A stretch of 43,548 bases of DNA from Pirellulales bacterium (GCA_016931995.1 JAFGDS010000109.1:1-43548), one strand, 5' to 3'; positions 13,082 through 20,883 are shown, counted from the first letter of the stretch. The notes: generated by a model from the letters alone, not told the origin. Made by a program: numbers and translations.

Positions 13082-13627
13082 TCATTCAGCCTTGCCGGGT
13101 GCCTCCAACTCCGGTGTCTCGGGAGGTTCGTTGGTTTGGATGACCGCGGGTCCTGAGACGACCTCGATCCGCGTCCCGCATCGCGTGCCCAAATCTCGCA
13201 TGACTTCTTCGATTCGGTTGACCTGCTCGAGGACGGTCGGATCATCTTTCACGATCTTCGCGATGGCGAGGGGTTGAAGGTGAGGTGGCAGGTCTGCCGT
13301 CTCGCGGAGGTTGGCAATGTACTGCCCCGTGGCTTGTTGTCGGATCAATTCCGTGCTGGCCTCGCGCTCCTCGCGATGCGCCGCGATCTCGGCCGCTTCC
13401 TCCGCCGTTCGCCGAGCAGTACTGCCTTCTCTGGCGACTCTCGCCCCCACCACGTATTTGAGGAGCCGGATGGGCCCCTTCAACGCTCGCATGATGTGAC
13501 CGCACGTCTTGCGGAAGCGGCCGACGTCGTCAAGCGTCAAAAGCCCTTCCGGACCGGGCCTAGGTCGTCCTTGAACTGTCAGGACCGTCGGAACCGTCTC
13601 AGCGGAGTCGTGCCATGATTCGTTCAT
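13082..13627 (-). CDS. Hypothetical protein, second gene of leftward cargo pair
   Basis: A 181-residue protein whose start overlaps the stop of the upstream leftward gene (ATGA), so the two form an operon. It is helical: LLTLDDVGRFRKTCGHIMRALKGPIRLL at about 29-56, a charged coiled stretch rich in R, E and A (AREGSTARRTAEEAAEIAAHREEREAS), then helices to about 150 and a proline/glutamate-rich tail. No family is recognised. Its orientation against the phage genes and its lower GC content suggest cargo rather than phage core. Confidence 0.65.
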   Translation of the reverse strand: MNESWHDSAETVPTVLTVQGRPRPGPEGLLTLDDVGRFRKTCGHIMRALKGPIRLLKYVVGARVAREGSTARRTAEEAAEIAAHREEREASTELIRQQATGQYIANLRETADLPPHLQPLAIAKIVKDDPTVLEQVNRIEEVMRDLGTRCGTRIEVVSGPAVIQTNEPPETPELEAPGKAE

Positions 13628-14541
13628 GAAACGTCCTCCGCGAAAGCCGGCTCACGCGCATCGACAACGCGAAAATCAATTCCATGTCCGCCGAGAAGGC
13701 GGTCGAGCTTCGACATCTCAAAGAACAACTTGGCAAGGTCTTCCGCCGTGGCAGTGCCAGGGGCAATGAGGAGTTCCAACGTTGGCGTAAGACCTGTGTC
13801 GGCGCGAAAGAGCGTGTGGGCAAGGCTTTTCGCCGCGGCAGCGCCATGATCCGTCAAAGGCTCCAACGGCGGCATCCAGGGTGACCCTTCGCGAAAGGGC
13901 GAGATCGCTACCAACGTCGGCCTGTCCACTGGCCAAAGCGGTCCCAGCTTATCGACGTCAATGGGATCACCGAGGGTCGGCAGGGGACCGGGCGAGAACA
14001 TGGCAAGCCTCGCGAGGTCCTTTCGCTCGGCCTCTTTGGCCATATCTCGGCCCGAAGAATCCACAATCAGATGGGGGGCGGTATTGAAAACAGAGCAGGC
14101 TGCGGAGGCAGCTCCGGTGGCGGCGTCGATAACATCATCGGCGAGTGAAGAACCCGAAGGAGTGATAGCGCCAGTCTCGTAGCTGGGCTGCAAAGAGTCG
14201 ATGTTGGACGCGCCTCCAACACCCGCAATGCAGCCGGCGCGGGCGGCCTTGGCAGCAAAGGCGGCGGCCTTGGCAACATATCGGTCCGTCATCGAAGAGA
14301 GCTGGATCGCCGCGACTTCCACTTGCGAAGCGGCCGCACTGGCTGCGGCCGCGGTGATCTTGCCGGCCGCAAAATGCGCAGCGGCCGAAATTGCGGCCTC
14401 CACGACTTCGGCGTGATTCGGGTCATTCGAGCAAGAGAGTGACTGGGCCCGTCGCGCGCACCGGGCTGCGAAGGCCACGACAGCCCGGAGGGAGAGCTTC
14501 CTCAACTCTTCTTCATATGGCGGTCTCGGCTCATCGCTCAT
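13624..14541 (-). CDS. Alanine-rich hypothetical protein, first gene of leftward cargo pair
   Basis: A 305-residue protein opening MSDEPRPPYEEELRKLSLR, then VVAFAARCARRAQSL. This opening is familiar from uncharacterised planctomycete proteins. Residues 20-115 are long alanine-rich helices. Residues 185-305 form a different, possibly enzymatic or binding domain (FSPGPLPTLGDPIDVDKLGPLWP, and TATAEDLAKLFFEMSKLDRLLGG). GGAG precedes the ATG. No signal peptide or membrane span is clear. The pair with the downstream gene may act together; function is unknown. Confidence 0.65.
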   Translation of the reverse strand: MSDEPRPPYEEELRKLSLRAVVAFAARCARRAQSLSCSNDPNHAEVVEAAISAAAHFAAGKITAAAASAAASQVEVAAIQLSSMTDRYVAKAAAFAAKAARAGCIAGVGGASNIDSLQPSYETGAITPSGSSLADDVIDAATGAASAACSVFNTAPHLIVDSSGRDMAKEAERKDLARLAMFSPGPLPTLGDPIDVDKLGPLWPVDRPTLVAISPFREGSPWMPPLEPLTDHGAAAAKSLAHTLFRADTGLTPTLELLIAPGTATAEDLAKLFFEMSKLDRLLGGHGIDFRVVDAREPAFAEDVS

Positions 14542-14833
14542 CTGACGTCTCCGAAACGTCCCTCAATGGGAACAACATCCCTCCACCGTTGTCAGAATAA
14601 CGGCCCCCGTTGGGGGCGTCAATCGCGGTGGCTTGGGGCGGAGCTGGCGCCGCGCGCGGAGGATCTTCCTGGGTCGAAAAGCCCGGTAGGGATCACAGCC
14701 ACGGCTGTCGGCATGCACCGACTCATAATGCCCCCCGGCCAAGGGCTGCGATTGACGCGCTTCCCGCGATCGGGTTAGGCTATTTCTGCACGGATCGGCC
14801 GGCGCGCGGCGTAAAGCTCTGTTGCCGCGCACG

Positions 14834-14862
14834 TTGCGCCGTGGCCGGCCGGCCGTTATACA
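14834..14862 (+). promoter_or_regulatory. Candidate promoter for the 14895 gene run
   Basis: TTGCGC, a 17-base spacer, then TATACA. Transcription would begin about 14869, inside the 30-bp repeat variant, leaving a short leader before the ATG at 14895. Confidence 0.4.
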
Positions 14863-14863
14863 A

Positions 14864-14893
14864 TGGCAGCTCGCCGCCGCTGGCGGCTTCGCC
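14864..14893 (-). repeat. 30-bp repeat, diverged copy
   Basis: Starts TGGCAGC and ends GGCGGCTTCGCC. It differs at about three positions from the reverse complement of the exact pair at 32703-32732 and 38578-38607. It ends one base before a start codon. Confidence 0.7.
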
Positions 14894-14894
14894 C

Positions 14895-15029
14895 ATGAAA
14901 CGCCTCGTCCAGGCCGTCTTCGATCTCATCTGGCCGCCTGAAGAGGGCGACCCGCTCGCGTCGTTCTGGCAGCAGGCCGTCGTCTTTTTGGCGATTGCGG
15001 CCGCCATCGCCGCGGTGGCACTGTTGTAG
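14895..15029 (+). CDS. Short single-span membrane protein (44 aa)
   Basis: The frame reads MKRLVQAVFDLIWPPEEGD, then a hydrophobic helix (FWQQAVVFLAIAAAIAAVALL) to the stop. This is a positively charged amphipathic start followed by one membrane span. There is no Shine-Dalgarno sequence; the 30-bp repeat variant lies directly before the ATG. It could be a small membrane-associated or lysis-accessory peptide. Gene status rests on the sensible protein layout and the promoter-like site upstream. Confidence 0.45.
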   Translation: MKRLVQAVFDLIWPPEEGDPLASFWQQAVVFLAIAAAIAAVALL

Positions 15030-15037
15030 GGGCTGGC

Positions 15038-15127
15038 GAAGTCGGAGGTCGGAATTCGGAAGTCGGAGGAGACCATCTCCGCTTCCCGCTCTCCCCCTTC
15101 CGACCTCCGACCTCCGATTTCCGATCT
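15038..15127. repeat. Inverted GGTCGG-type repeat
   Basis: The left arm carries GTCGGAGGTCGG and AAGTCGGAGGAG. The right arm carries CCGACCTCCGACCTCCG. The arms can fold into a long hairpin between two genes, as at the other module A sites. Confidence 0.65.
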
Positions 15128-15220
15128 CCTCCGGCGCGGGGTGGCCACTTCTTTGATTTGCGGCGGAGGCGGGCCGCGTCGTAGGATCGGTTCTGGCAAC
15201 AGGGCGGAACCGGAGCAACC

Positions 15221-15331
15221 ATGTCCGCCCCGCTCGATCCCACAGCGCCCGCCCTCACGGTCCCGCGGCGGCTTCGGCCGACGCGGGACCGTTTTGCGCG
15301 CGCACGGGTCGGGCCAGGAGAGCCGCGTTGA
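15221..15331 (+). CDS. 36-codon micro-ORF coupled to the next gene
   Basis: The ATG has GGAG 6 bases upstream. The frame ends in TGA that overlaps the TTG start of the next gene (TTGA). The peptide is basic, beginning MSAPLDPTAPALTVPRRLR. The overlap suggests a leader ORF that carries ribosomes to the weak TTG start. It is too short to assign a role. Confidence 0.4.
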   Translation: MSAPLDPTAPALTVPRRLRPTRDRFARARVGPGEPR

Positions 15332-15753
15332 CCCTCGATCCCGACCGCGTCGCTCACGTCGAGCGCCTGTTGGCTGAGCAGCGTCATTCCCAGCGGGCCA
15401 TCGCGGCGACCGCCGGCGTCAGCCGCGGCACCGTCGCGGCGATCGCCGCCGGCCGGCGCCGCGTCCTGCCGCCCAGAGAGCCGGACCCCGGCCCCGCGTG
15501 GCGCGATGGGCCGGTCAAGCGGTGTCCCGCCTGCGGCGCGCGGGTCCACCTGCCGTGCGAGGCGTGCCGGCTCAAAGCGGAAAGCGGAAAGCGGAGAGCG
15601 GAAACGCGGACGCCCGAGCGGATCGATCCTCTCCAGCTTGAGCTGCGGCTCGAACACCTGGTCCGTTACCCCGAAGCCCGCCGCCGGATGCGACGGCGGA
15701 TCCAAGAGCACGGCGAGCCGGCCCGCCCCCAAACCCCAGTCCCCAGCCCCTAG
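15328..15753 (+). CDS. Helix-turn-helix and zinc-ribbon protein
   Basis: A 141-residue protein starting at TTG. Residues 10-45 hold a helix-turn-helix of resolvase/transposase type (SQRAIAATAGVSRGTVAAIAAG). A zinc ribbon follows (CPAC...CEAC, about 68-85). Then comes a lysine/glutamate stretch encoded by AAGCGGAAAGCGG repeats, and a basic helix (ARRRMRRRIQEHG). The last seven codons lie in a C-rich spacer repeat, whose TAG ends the gene. The TTG start is supported by the overlapping micro-ORF. A DNA-binding regulator of late genes is possible but unproven. Confidence 0.6.
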   Translation: MTLDPDRVAHVERLLAEQRHSQRAIAATAGVSRGTVAAIAAGRRRVLPPREPDPGPAWRDGPVKRCPACGARVHLPCEACRLKAESGKRRAETRTPERIDPLQLELRLEHLVRYPEARRRMRRRIQEHGEPARPQTPVPSP

Positions 15754-15803
15754 CCCCCAAACCCCAGTCCCCAGCCCCTAGCCCCCGATCCCCGAGTCCC
15801 GAG
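15722..15803 (+). repeat. C-rich spacer with exact 28-bp tandem duplication
   Basis: The 28-base unit at 15726-15753 (starting CCCCCAAACCCCAGT) is repeated exactly at 15754-15781. It ends with CCCGATCCCCGAGTCCCGAG directly before the ATG at 15804. The first copy contains the stop codon of the upstream gene. No Shine-Dalgarno sequence is present. Confidence 0.85.
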
Positions 15804-16250
15804 ATGCTCAAAGACCCCGAACTCGCCGCCGTGTTGTGGCACGCGCTGGAGCGCGTCGCCGGCAAGGAGGGCCGGCGCGATCACCTGACGGCGGGCGAGC
15901 GGTACGACCTCAAGCTCGCAATCACGGGCGAGATCGCCGGCCAGCCGATCGACGCGGTGCGCGTCGCCGGCATCCTCTCCGTCGGGCACGACTCCACGCG
16001 GGCCAGCTCGACGGGGCCGAAGGCAGAGCTGCTCTTGGCGCACGTGCTGGCCAGGCTCAACGAGCGGACGCGGGAGAAGATCTGCCGCGAGCTGCCCGAA
16101 GTGTTCGCCCGCGAGGGTAACCAGTTGCCCGCCGCCGATCCGGCGATCGTCGCCGCGGCGACCAACCTGCTCGCCCGCTTGCGGGCCAAGACGGAGATTA
16201 CGGCCCGCGGCCCGGTGAGCTGTCCCTACACGATCGCCCTGGAGGCCTGA
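15804..16250 (+). CDS. Hypothetical phage protein (148 aa)
   Basis: A helical soluble protein: LKDPELAAVLWHALERVAG, then LTAGERYDLKLAITGEIAGQPI, a short HDSTRASSTGPKAELLLAHVLARLNERTREKI helix pair, and a tail ending in CPYTIALEA. The start follows a C-rich tract with no GGA-type ribosome site. Its place ahead of several rightward phage genes and its typical base composition support it. No family is recognised. Confidence 0.6.
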   Translation: MLKDPELAAVLWHALERVAGKEGRRDHLTAGERYDLKLAITGEIAGQPIDAVRVAGILSVGHDSTRASSTGPKAELLLAHVLARLNERTREKICRELPEVFAREGNQLPAADPAIVAAATNLLARLRAKTEITARGPVSCPYTIALEA

Positions 16251-16351
16251 GCCGGCCGCCGGGCGGACCACAAAACCCTGTTGCCCATCGGCGTGGACGG
16301 CCCGCGCGGCCGGCGTTTTGAACCCTTTTTCTTTTTAAGGAGTGCTCTCTC

Positions 16352-16756
16352 ATGTTCACGGGAATCCTCGGCGCGATCCTCACCAAGCTCATCGGCGACG
16401 CGGAGAAGCTCCGCGCGTTCCTGCAGTCGCAGTGCGACCTCCTGGTCGAGTGGGCCGCCACGACCGAGACGGCCGTCGACGACATCCTGGCCAAGGGCCT
16501 GGCCGCGATCCTTGCTAGCCCCGAGGCCTGGCGCGACTTCCACGCCGCCGTGCTGCGGGCGATCCACCTGGTGGACACGACGCGACCCTTGGGATATTGC
16601 GAGACGTGCGGCGTGGCTGCCAGTTTCGCTCGGAGGGACGCCGCCTTCAACGACCTGGTCCAGGCGGTGGCCGACAAGACGAAGCTCGACCTCGCCACGA
16701 TCCTCGCCCTGATCGACGCGATCATGAAGTTGATCGACGCCTGGCGCAACCGCTGA
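16352..16756 (+). CDS. Hypothetical phage protein (134 aa)
   Basis: AAGGAG lies about 9 bases before the ATG. Nearly the whole protein is amphipathic helix: FTGILGAILTKLIGDAEKLRAFL, then a central helix with ATTETAVDDILAKGLAAILAS, and a C-terminal LDLATILALIDAIMKLIDAWRN. A CETC pair sits at about 90-93 but has no partner pair. The two hydrophobic ends could associate with a membrane. Its role is unknown; it precedes the putative lysis genes. Confidence 0.6.
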   Translation: MFTGILGAILTKLIGDAEKLRAFLQSQCDLLVEWAATTETAVDDILAKGLAAILASPEAWRDFHAAVLRAIHLVDTTRPLGYCETCGVAASFARRDAAFNDLVQAVADKTKLDLATILALIDAIMKLIDAWRNR

Positions 16757-16907
16757 ACGAGCGGAGCGGGGGGCGGGGGACGAAGGACGAAACCAGAATG
16801 ACGAATCAATGACGAAGCCCGAACCCCGAATCCCCAGCCCCCAGTCCCCAATCCCCAGTCCCTAGCCCCCAGTCCCTAGCCCCTAGCCCCCAACCCCCAT
16901 TCCCCCG
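16757..16907 (+). repeat. Spacer of GACGAA units and C-rich tract
   Basis: A GGGGGACGAAGGACGAA / AATGACGAATCAATGACGAA module (about 16776-16816) is followed by a long run of CCCCAGTCCC, CCCCAATCCCC and CCCCTAGCCCC units that reaches the ATG at 16908. The first module recurs at 32612-32648. Confidence 0.75.
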
Positions 16908-17633
16908 ATGCGCAAACCGCTTCCCTGCTTCCTCGCCGCGGCGGTGTTTCTCGTCGCCGCGGCCGCGGCGGCCGCGCCCGTGGCCAAAATCACGGGCCCG
17001 ACCGAATCGCTGCCCGGCGACCTGGTCGTTCTGAAGACGGACGGCACGGTCGGCGCGGGCTTCGCCTGGACGGTCGACGGCCCCGACGGCGTCGACGCCC
17101 GTTGGTTCGCCACGGACGGCGGCAAGAACGTCGTCTTCGCCGCGCGGACCCCCGGCCGGTATCTGTTCGTCCTGGCCGTCTGCGCCGACGGCCAGGTGGC
17201 CCAGACCAAGCACGTGCTCCTGAACCAAGAGAACGGCCCGGGACCGAATCCGACGCCAAACCCTTACCCGCCCCCGAGCGCCGCACTGAGAACCCTGGTG
17301 GACCCCGTGACGGCGGCGCTCGGGGGCATCCCGCGCCCGGATGCGAAGGCGGTCAATGTCCGGTTGGCGGCGGTGTTCCACCGCTGTGGCACGGCCGCCG
17401 CGGACGCCGCTAGCACCGGCGCCCTGCGTCAGAAGATCATCGACGAGGGCCGCGCCGAGTTCGGCGCGGACCTGCTCGACGCGGGACAGTACGACCGGGC
17501 CGAGGCGGCGATCGAGGCGGCCCTGCGCGAGACGCTCACCCTGGAGAACCGCGCGATGGACGCGGACCTGAAAGCGAAGGCGGCCGCCGTCCTCGAGGCG
17601 ATCGCCTGGGCCTGTTGGGAGGCGAGCCGATGA
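16908..17633 (+). CDS. Secreted protein with PKD/Ig-like domain
   Basis: A 241-residue protein with a clear signal peptide (MRKPLPCFLAAAVFLVAAA, cut near residue 24). Residues 27-107 look like a PKD or Ig-like domain (ITGPTESLPGDLVVLKTDG, FAWTVDGPDG, GRYLFVLAVCADG). A proline/asparagine linker follows (PNPTPNPYPPP), then a helical domain from 125 to 241. No Shine-Dalgarno sequence; a C-rich tract leads to the ATG. The stop overlaps the next gene's start (ATGA), so it is co-translated with the papain-fold peptidase and may help its export or placement. Confidence 0.7.
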   Translation: MRKPLPCFLAAAVFLVAAAAAAAPVAKITGPTESLPGDLVVLKTDGTVGAGFAWTVDGPDGVDARWFATDGGKNVVFAARTPGRYLFVLAVCADGQVAQTKHVLLNQENGPGPNPTPNPYPPPSAALRTLVDPVTAALGGIPRPDAKAVNVRLAAVFHRCGTAAADAASTGALRQKIIDEGRAEFGADLLDAGQYDRAEAAIEAALRETLTLENRAMDADLKAKAAAVLEAIAWACWEASR

Positions 17634-18577
17634 GCGTGCGATTCCGGACCCCCGACGAGATCCGCCGGGCCTACGAAGACGGCCTGCCCGGCTGGCGGTT
17701 CAACCCGCGGACCATGGACAAGTTGTTCGCCGACGGCTGCGCGGACACGTTTGCCGACGTGGCCGCGCACCTGCGGGGCGTGGGCAAGGGCAAACGGGCG
17801 CTCCTGTGGCGGTCGCGCGAGAAGTTCGACCCCGGCGCGTTCGGCAAGGAGCCGCAGACCCGCGGCAGTTGCACGAGCCACGGCGACCGCAGCGCCCGCG
17901 ACACCACGCGATCGGTCGAAATCCACATCAAGGGCGAGCCCGAGGAGTATTACCTCCGCGGCGCGACCGAGCCGACCTACGCCGCCCGCGGCCACGCGGG
18001 CGAGGGCATGGACCCGGCCGTGGCGGCCCGGTTCGTGACGGAGGTGGGATTCCTCTTCCGCGAGAAGTACCCGTTCGGCGATCTCTCGTCGCTCAACGAG
18101 GACCTCTGCGACGCGTGGCGGCGGATGCCGGCCGAGCTGGTGGCCGAGTGCCGCAAGCACCACGTCGGCCGCTACGTCGCGCCCGCCACCGCGGACGAGG
18201 CGAAGGACCTGCTGTTCGCCGGCTACGCGATGCACAGCGGACAGAACATCGGATTCCGCACGGAATCCGACCGCCGCGGCATCGCCGTGCCCAGCGGCTC
18301 GTGGAGCCACGACATGGCCACCGTCGGCTACGACGACACGCGGGAGGTGTATCCGGTCTGCGTGTTCCTCGTGCCCAATTCATGGGGCAAGTGGAACGAG
18401 CAGCCGAAGGTCTGGCCCGCCGACGTCTACGGCCCGTGGCCCGAGGGCTCCTTCTGGGTGGACGAGGAGGTGTGGGCCGAGCACTTCGTCGGCGGCCGGT
18501 CGATCTTCGCCTACTGCGACGTCGCCGGCGTGCCGCAAAAGACGCTGCCCGATTGGGGCATCGGCAACTTCCTTTGA
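17630..18577 (+). CDS. Papain-fold (C1-type) cysteine peptidase
   Basis: A 315-residue protein with the papain catalytic order: Q76 in PQTRGS, C81 in GSCTSHG, H227 in SWSHDMATVGYDD, and N250 in VPNSWGKWN. The NSWG motif is diagnostic of C1 peptidases. The start at 17630 is chosen for its ATGA overlap with the previous stop. No signal peptide is present. Its position between a secreted PKD-like protein and a holin-like protein, and the absence of any recognisable muramidase or amidase in the window, suggest a peptidoglycan- or envelope-cleaving role at lysis. Virion processing is the alternative. Confidence 0.82.
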   Translation: MSVRFRTPDEIRRAYEDGLPGWRFNPRTMDKLFADGCADTFADVAAHLRGVGKGKRALLWRSREKFDPGAFGKEPQTRGSCTSHGDRSARDTTRSVEIHIKGEPEEYYLRGATEPTYAARGHAGEGMDPAVAARFVTEVGFLFREKYPFGDLSSLNEDLCDAWRRMPAELVAECRKHHVGRYVAPATADEAKDLLFAGYAMHSGQNIGFRTESDRRGIAVPSGSWSHDMATVGYDDTREVYPVCVFLVPNSWGKWNEQPKVWPADVYGPWPEGSFWVDEEVWAEHFVGGRSIFAYCDVAGVPQKTLPDWGIGNFL

Positions 18578-18656
18578 AGTCGGAAATCGGAGGTCGGAGG
18601 TCGGAAAGTCAACCGACCTCCGACCTTTCGCGTCCCTCGTCCCCCGTCCCTCGCCC
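18578..18656. repeat. Inverted repeat plus C-rich spacer
   Basis: Left arm GTCGGAAATCGGAGGTCGG and right arm ACCGACCTCCGACC form a hairpin (about 18580-18627). A tract of CGTCCCTCGTCCCCC type then runs to the ATG. The order is the same as at 30206, 34294 and 38480. Confidence 0.75.
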
Positions 18657-19022
18657 ATGAACGCGCCCTACGTGATCGCCGGCACCAGCACCGCGGCCTG
18701 GGCGCTGGCTCAGGCCGCGGCCAAGACGGACGTGGTGGACGGCTGGGAAGGGGCCGTCAACTTCACGGCGACGGCGGCGGTGATCACGATCGCCGTGACG
18801 CTCTCGCTCAAACTCGGGCCGCTGATGTTGGGCAAATACCACGGCCTGGTCGAAAAGGTGGGCAAGGCCCTCGACCGGAACAACCGGGCCCTGCGGGCCA
18901 ACGCCCGCAGCAACCGCGCCCTGGCCGCCGCGATCGATCGGCTGGGCGAGCGGGTCGGCCCCGCAAGCCCGTCGCCCGAGGCCGCCGCGCCGCGCGACGC
19001 GATCTCGACCGGAGGAGCGTGA
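18657..19022 (+). CDS. Holin-like membrane protein
   Basis: A 121-residue protein. A weakly hydrophobic segment at about 5-23 (YVIAGTSTAAWALAQAAA) is followed by a strong membrane span at 33-57 (AVNFTATAAVITIAVTLSLKL and GPLML). Residues 62-98 form a basic amphipathic coil (KALDRNNRALRANARSNRALA). Small size, one or two spans and a charged tail next to a lytic-type peptidase fit a class II/III holin. The start has no ribosome site and follows a C-rich tract. A structural or tail-fibre chaperone role cannot be excluded. Confidence 0.5.
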   Translation: MNAPYVIAGTSTAAWALAQAAAKTDVVDGWEGAVNFTATAAVITIAVTLSLKLGPLMLGKYHGLVEKVGKALDRNNRALRANARSNRALAAAIDRLGERVGPASPSPEAAAPRDAISTGGA

Positions 19023-19023
19023 C

Positions 19024-19746
19024 GTGGCCGTGTCGTTCAACGAGATCGACCAGTACCTGTCCATCGCCGACAGCGCGGCGATGACGCTGCCCGACGCGGA
19101 TTGGACGCTGGCCGGGTGGATGAAGCCCGACTCGTTGGCCGGCACGGGCAGCCAGTTCGTCGTGTCGTGGAACCACTTCAACTACCTGCCGTCGCTGAAC
19201 TGGTGGTTCCGCGAGGCATCCCACCCCAGCGAGGCGGGCAAGATCAAATTCCGGCTGAAGGACACCGCCGACCAAATCGAGGTCTACTCGCCCACGGCGG
19301 TGATTACCACGATGGATTGGTATCACCTGTGCCTCGTCCGCAGCAGTTACACGTTCACGCAGTACGTCAACGGCGTGGCCGCCGGATACGGCGTCCTGGG
19401 CAAGATGGATGACATCAATCCGTCCGTGCCCTGGCTCTTCGGCGCGGTGACGGAGTTCGACCCGGACAGCTACTTCGGCGGCCGCTTGGCCGAATGGGCC
19501 AAGTGGGACCGGGCCCTGGGGGCCGACGAGCGGGCCGCGCTGGCGGCGGGCCTCGCGCCGATCTGGTACCCGACGGGCCTGGCGTGGTGGCTGCCCCTCT
19601 ATACGTCGCACGAGGAGAAGATCGTGCCGCTTTCGGTCACGGACAGCTCCGGCGGCCCGGCGGCCCATCCGCCGCAGATCAAGTATCCGCCGCCCAATCG
19701 CCGCGGGATCGCCTGGCAACTCAACCCGCTCGGGATCGGAGTCTGA
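19024..19746 (+). CDS. LamG/concanavalin-like protein, probable fibre component
   Basis: A 240-residue protein. Residues 1-185 follow the LamG jelly-roll pattern: FNEIDQYLSIADSAAMTLP, WTLAGWMKPDSL, a WYHLCLVRSS strand, YVNGVAAGYG and FGGRLAEWAKWDRALGADER. This fold binds sugars or proteins. The GTG start lies two bases after the previous stop. The C-terminus (HPPQIKYPPPNRRGIAW) is typical of planctomycete and phage surface proteins. It is followed by three small coupled genes. Role in host attachment is inferred. Confidence 0.72.
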   Translation: MAVSFNEIDQYLSIADSAAMTLPDADWTLAGWMKPDSLAGTGSQFVVSWNHFNYLPSLNWWFREASHPSEAGKIKFRLKDTADQIEVYSPTAVITTMDWYHLCLVRSSYTFTQYVNGVAAGYGVLGKMDDINPSVPWLFGAVTEFDPDSYFGGRLAEWAKWDRALGADERAALAAGLAPIWYPTGLAWWLPLYTSHEEKIVPLSVTDSSGGPAAHPPQIKYPPPNRRGIAWQLNPLGIGV

Positions 19747-19749
19747 AGC

Positions 19750-20295
19750 ATGTCGGCAGTGAAGGGGTCTCCGCTGACGGACGGCCAGGTGCCCGTGCGG
19801 CTGGTGAGCGCAGTGGATCTGCAAACGCCAATGCCGGGCAAGCAGGCCGGCGAGCTGCTGGTCAAATACTGGAAGCTCGGGCAAGAGGGCAAGACCTGGT
19901 ACTACGTCGATCAGGAAGGCCCCAACTGGTTCGAGGCGGGCGACGGCGATTACGCGATGCAGATCGGCGACGAGGAGTGGACCAGCGAGGGGGACTGGAT
20001 GTACGAGGTCGCGGCGTCGGGCTGCGCGACGTTCCTCGGCATGGTGCACGTCGCGTCGGCCGCCGCGCCCGGCCCCAGCGCGGTGGAGATCGCCGACGCC
20101 GTGCTGGCCCGCAGTGTCGCCGCGGTGGAAGGCACGGCGCCGGAGCACTCGCTGTGCACGCTCGTGCTGGCCGCCCTGGAAAGCGCGATCGCCGAGGGCG
20201 TCTGGACCATCAAACGGATGGACGGGGTGACGCCCCACGCGGTCAAGGCCGTCGCGACCGACCCGACCGCCAAGCCCGTGACGGGGGTGAGCTGA
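19750..20295 (+). CDS. Probable phage fibre/baseplate-associated protein (181 aa)
   Basis: The ATG lies three bases after the LamG stop. The first half is strand-rich (VPVRLVSAVDLQTP, TWYYVDQEGPNWFEAGDGDYAMQI, TFLGMVHVASA). The second half is helical: VEIADAVLARSVAAVEGTA then CTLVLAALESAIAEG, followed by a short strand pair. The SAVEIADAVLARS-type segment is recurrent in phage host-contact proteins. The stop overlaps the next start (TGATG). No enzymatic motif. Confidence 0.6.
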   Translation: MSAVKGSPLTDGQVPVRLVSAVDLQTPMPGKQAGELLVKYWKLGQEGKTWYYVDQEGPNWFEAGDGDYAMQIGDEEWTSEGDWMYEVAASGCATFLGMVHVASAAAPGPSAVEIADAVLARSVAAVEGTAPEHSLCTLVLAALESAIAEGVWTIKRMDGVTPHAVKAVATDPTAKPVTGVS

Positions 20296-20492
20296 TGCAA
20301 GCCGGATTCTGGGACCTCGTGGCGTGGCTCTTCCGCTGGCGCGGCGGCCGATCGCCTGGGCCCGCGGCTTATTCCGTCCCGGCGATGGACGTCTTCGGCG
20401 CCGGCGCGGTCCTCGCCGAGGTCCGTCTCGCCGGGGCCGAGTCGTCCGACGTGTTCGTTTCCGGCCGCGTTGCCGGCGAGGTGGCGCCATGA
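20295..20492 (+). CDS. Small hypothetical protein (65 aa)
   Basis: The frame starts in a TGATG overlap with the previous gene and ends in an ATGA overlap with the next, strong evidence for a coupled gene. The protein has a tryptophan/arginine-rich start (FWDLVAWLFRWRGGRSPG) and a strand-rich second half (AVLAEVRLAGAESSDVFVSG). The function is unknown; it sits among fibre-type genes. Confidence 0.6.
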   Translation: MQAGFWDLVAWLFRWRGGRSPGPAAYSVPAMDVFGAGAVLAEVRLAGAESSDVFVSGRVAGEVAP

Positions 20493-20881
20493 CCCGCGAC
20501 GATCGAGGCCTCGTGTTCAAGAACGGCACGGCCACGCTGCTGGCCCGCGTGGTCGGGGAGGACGCCGCGCCGATCGGCCAGGCCGACATCGACTCGATCG
20601 TCTACTCGATCTACCAGCTCGACGCGGCCGACGCCGACTGCCGCCTGGCGATCGCCGGCCACGCGGACGTGCCGCTGGCCGTCGAGGACGTGATCTTCGA
20701 CACGCTCCAGACGGACGCCCGCTGGACCGCCGACGCCATCGGCTACAACTTCGCCCACACCATCGACGTGGCCACGGCCCCGGCCTTCGCGATCGCCGGT
20801 CGCGACTACCTTGTCGAATACCGCCTCGCCCCCGTCGCGGGCCAGCTCATTCTCGTCCGCTTCCGCCTGCACGCGATCTAG
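20489..20881 (+). CDS. Hypothetical phage structural protein (130 aa)
   Basis: Starts in an ATGA overlap with the previous gene. It is beta-rich: LVFKNGTATLLARVVGED, DSIVYSIYQLD, then a polar stretch and a final pair YLVEYRLAPV and LILVRFRLHAI. Such short beta proteins between fibre genes are often baseplate or fibre accessory proteins. The next gene starts two bases after its stop. No named family is claimed. Confidence 0.6.
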   Translation: MTRDDRGLVFKNGTATLLARVVGEDAAPIGQADIDSIVYSIYQLDAADADCRLAIAGHADVPLAVEDVIFDTLQTDARWTADAIGYNFAHTIDVATAPAFAIAGRDYLVEYRLAPVAGQLILVRFRLHAI

Positions 20882-20883
20882 CC

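Larger units (their letters stand above)
14542..14894. other. Spacer with two promoter-like sites
   Basis: No gene is supported. TTGACG at 14752 is 18 bases from TAGGCT at 14776. TTGCGC at 14834 is 17 bases from TATACA at 14857. A variant of the 30-bp repeat (14864-14893) lies between the second site and the ATG at 14895. This is the likely start point of the next rightward transcript. Confidence 0.45.
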
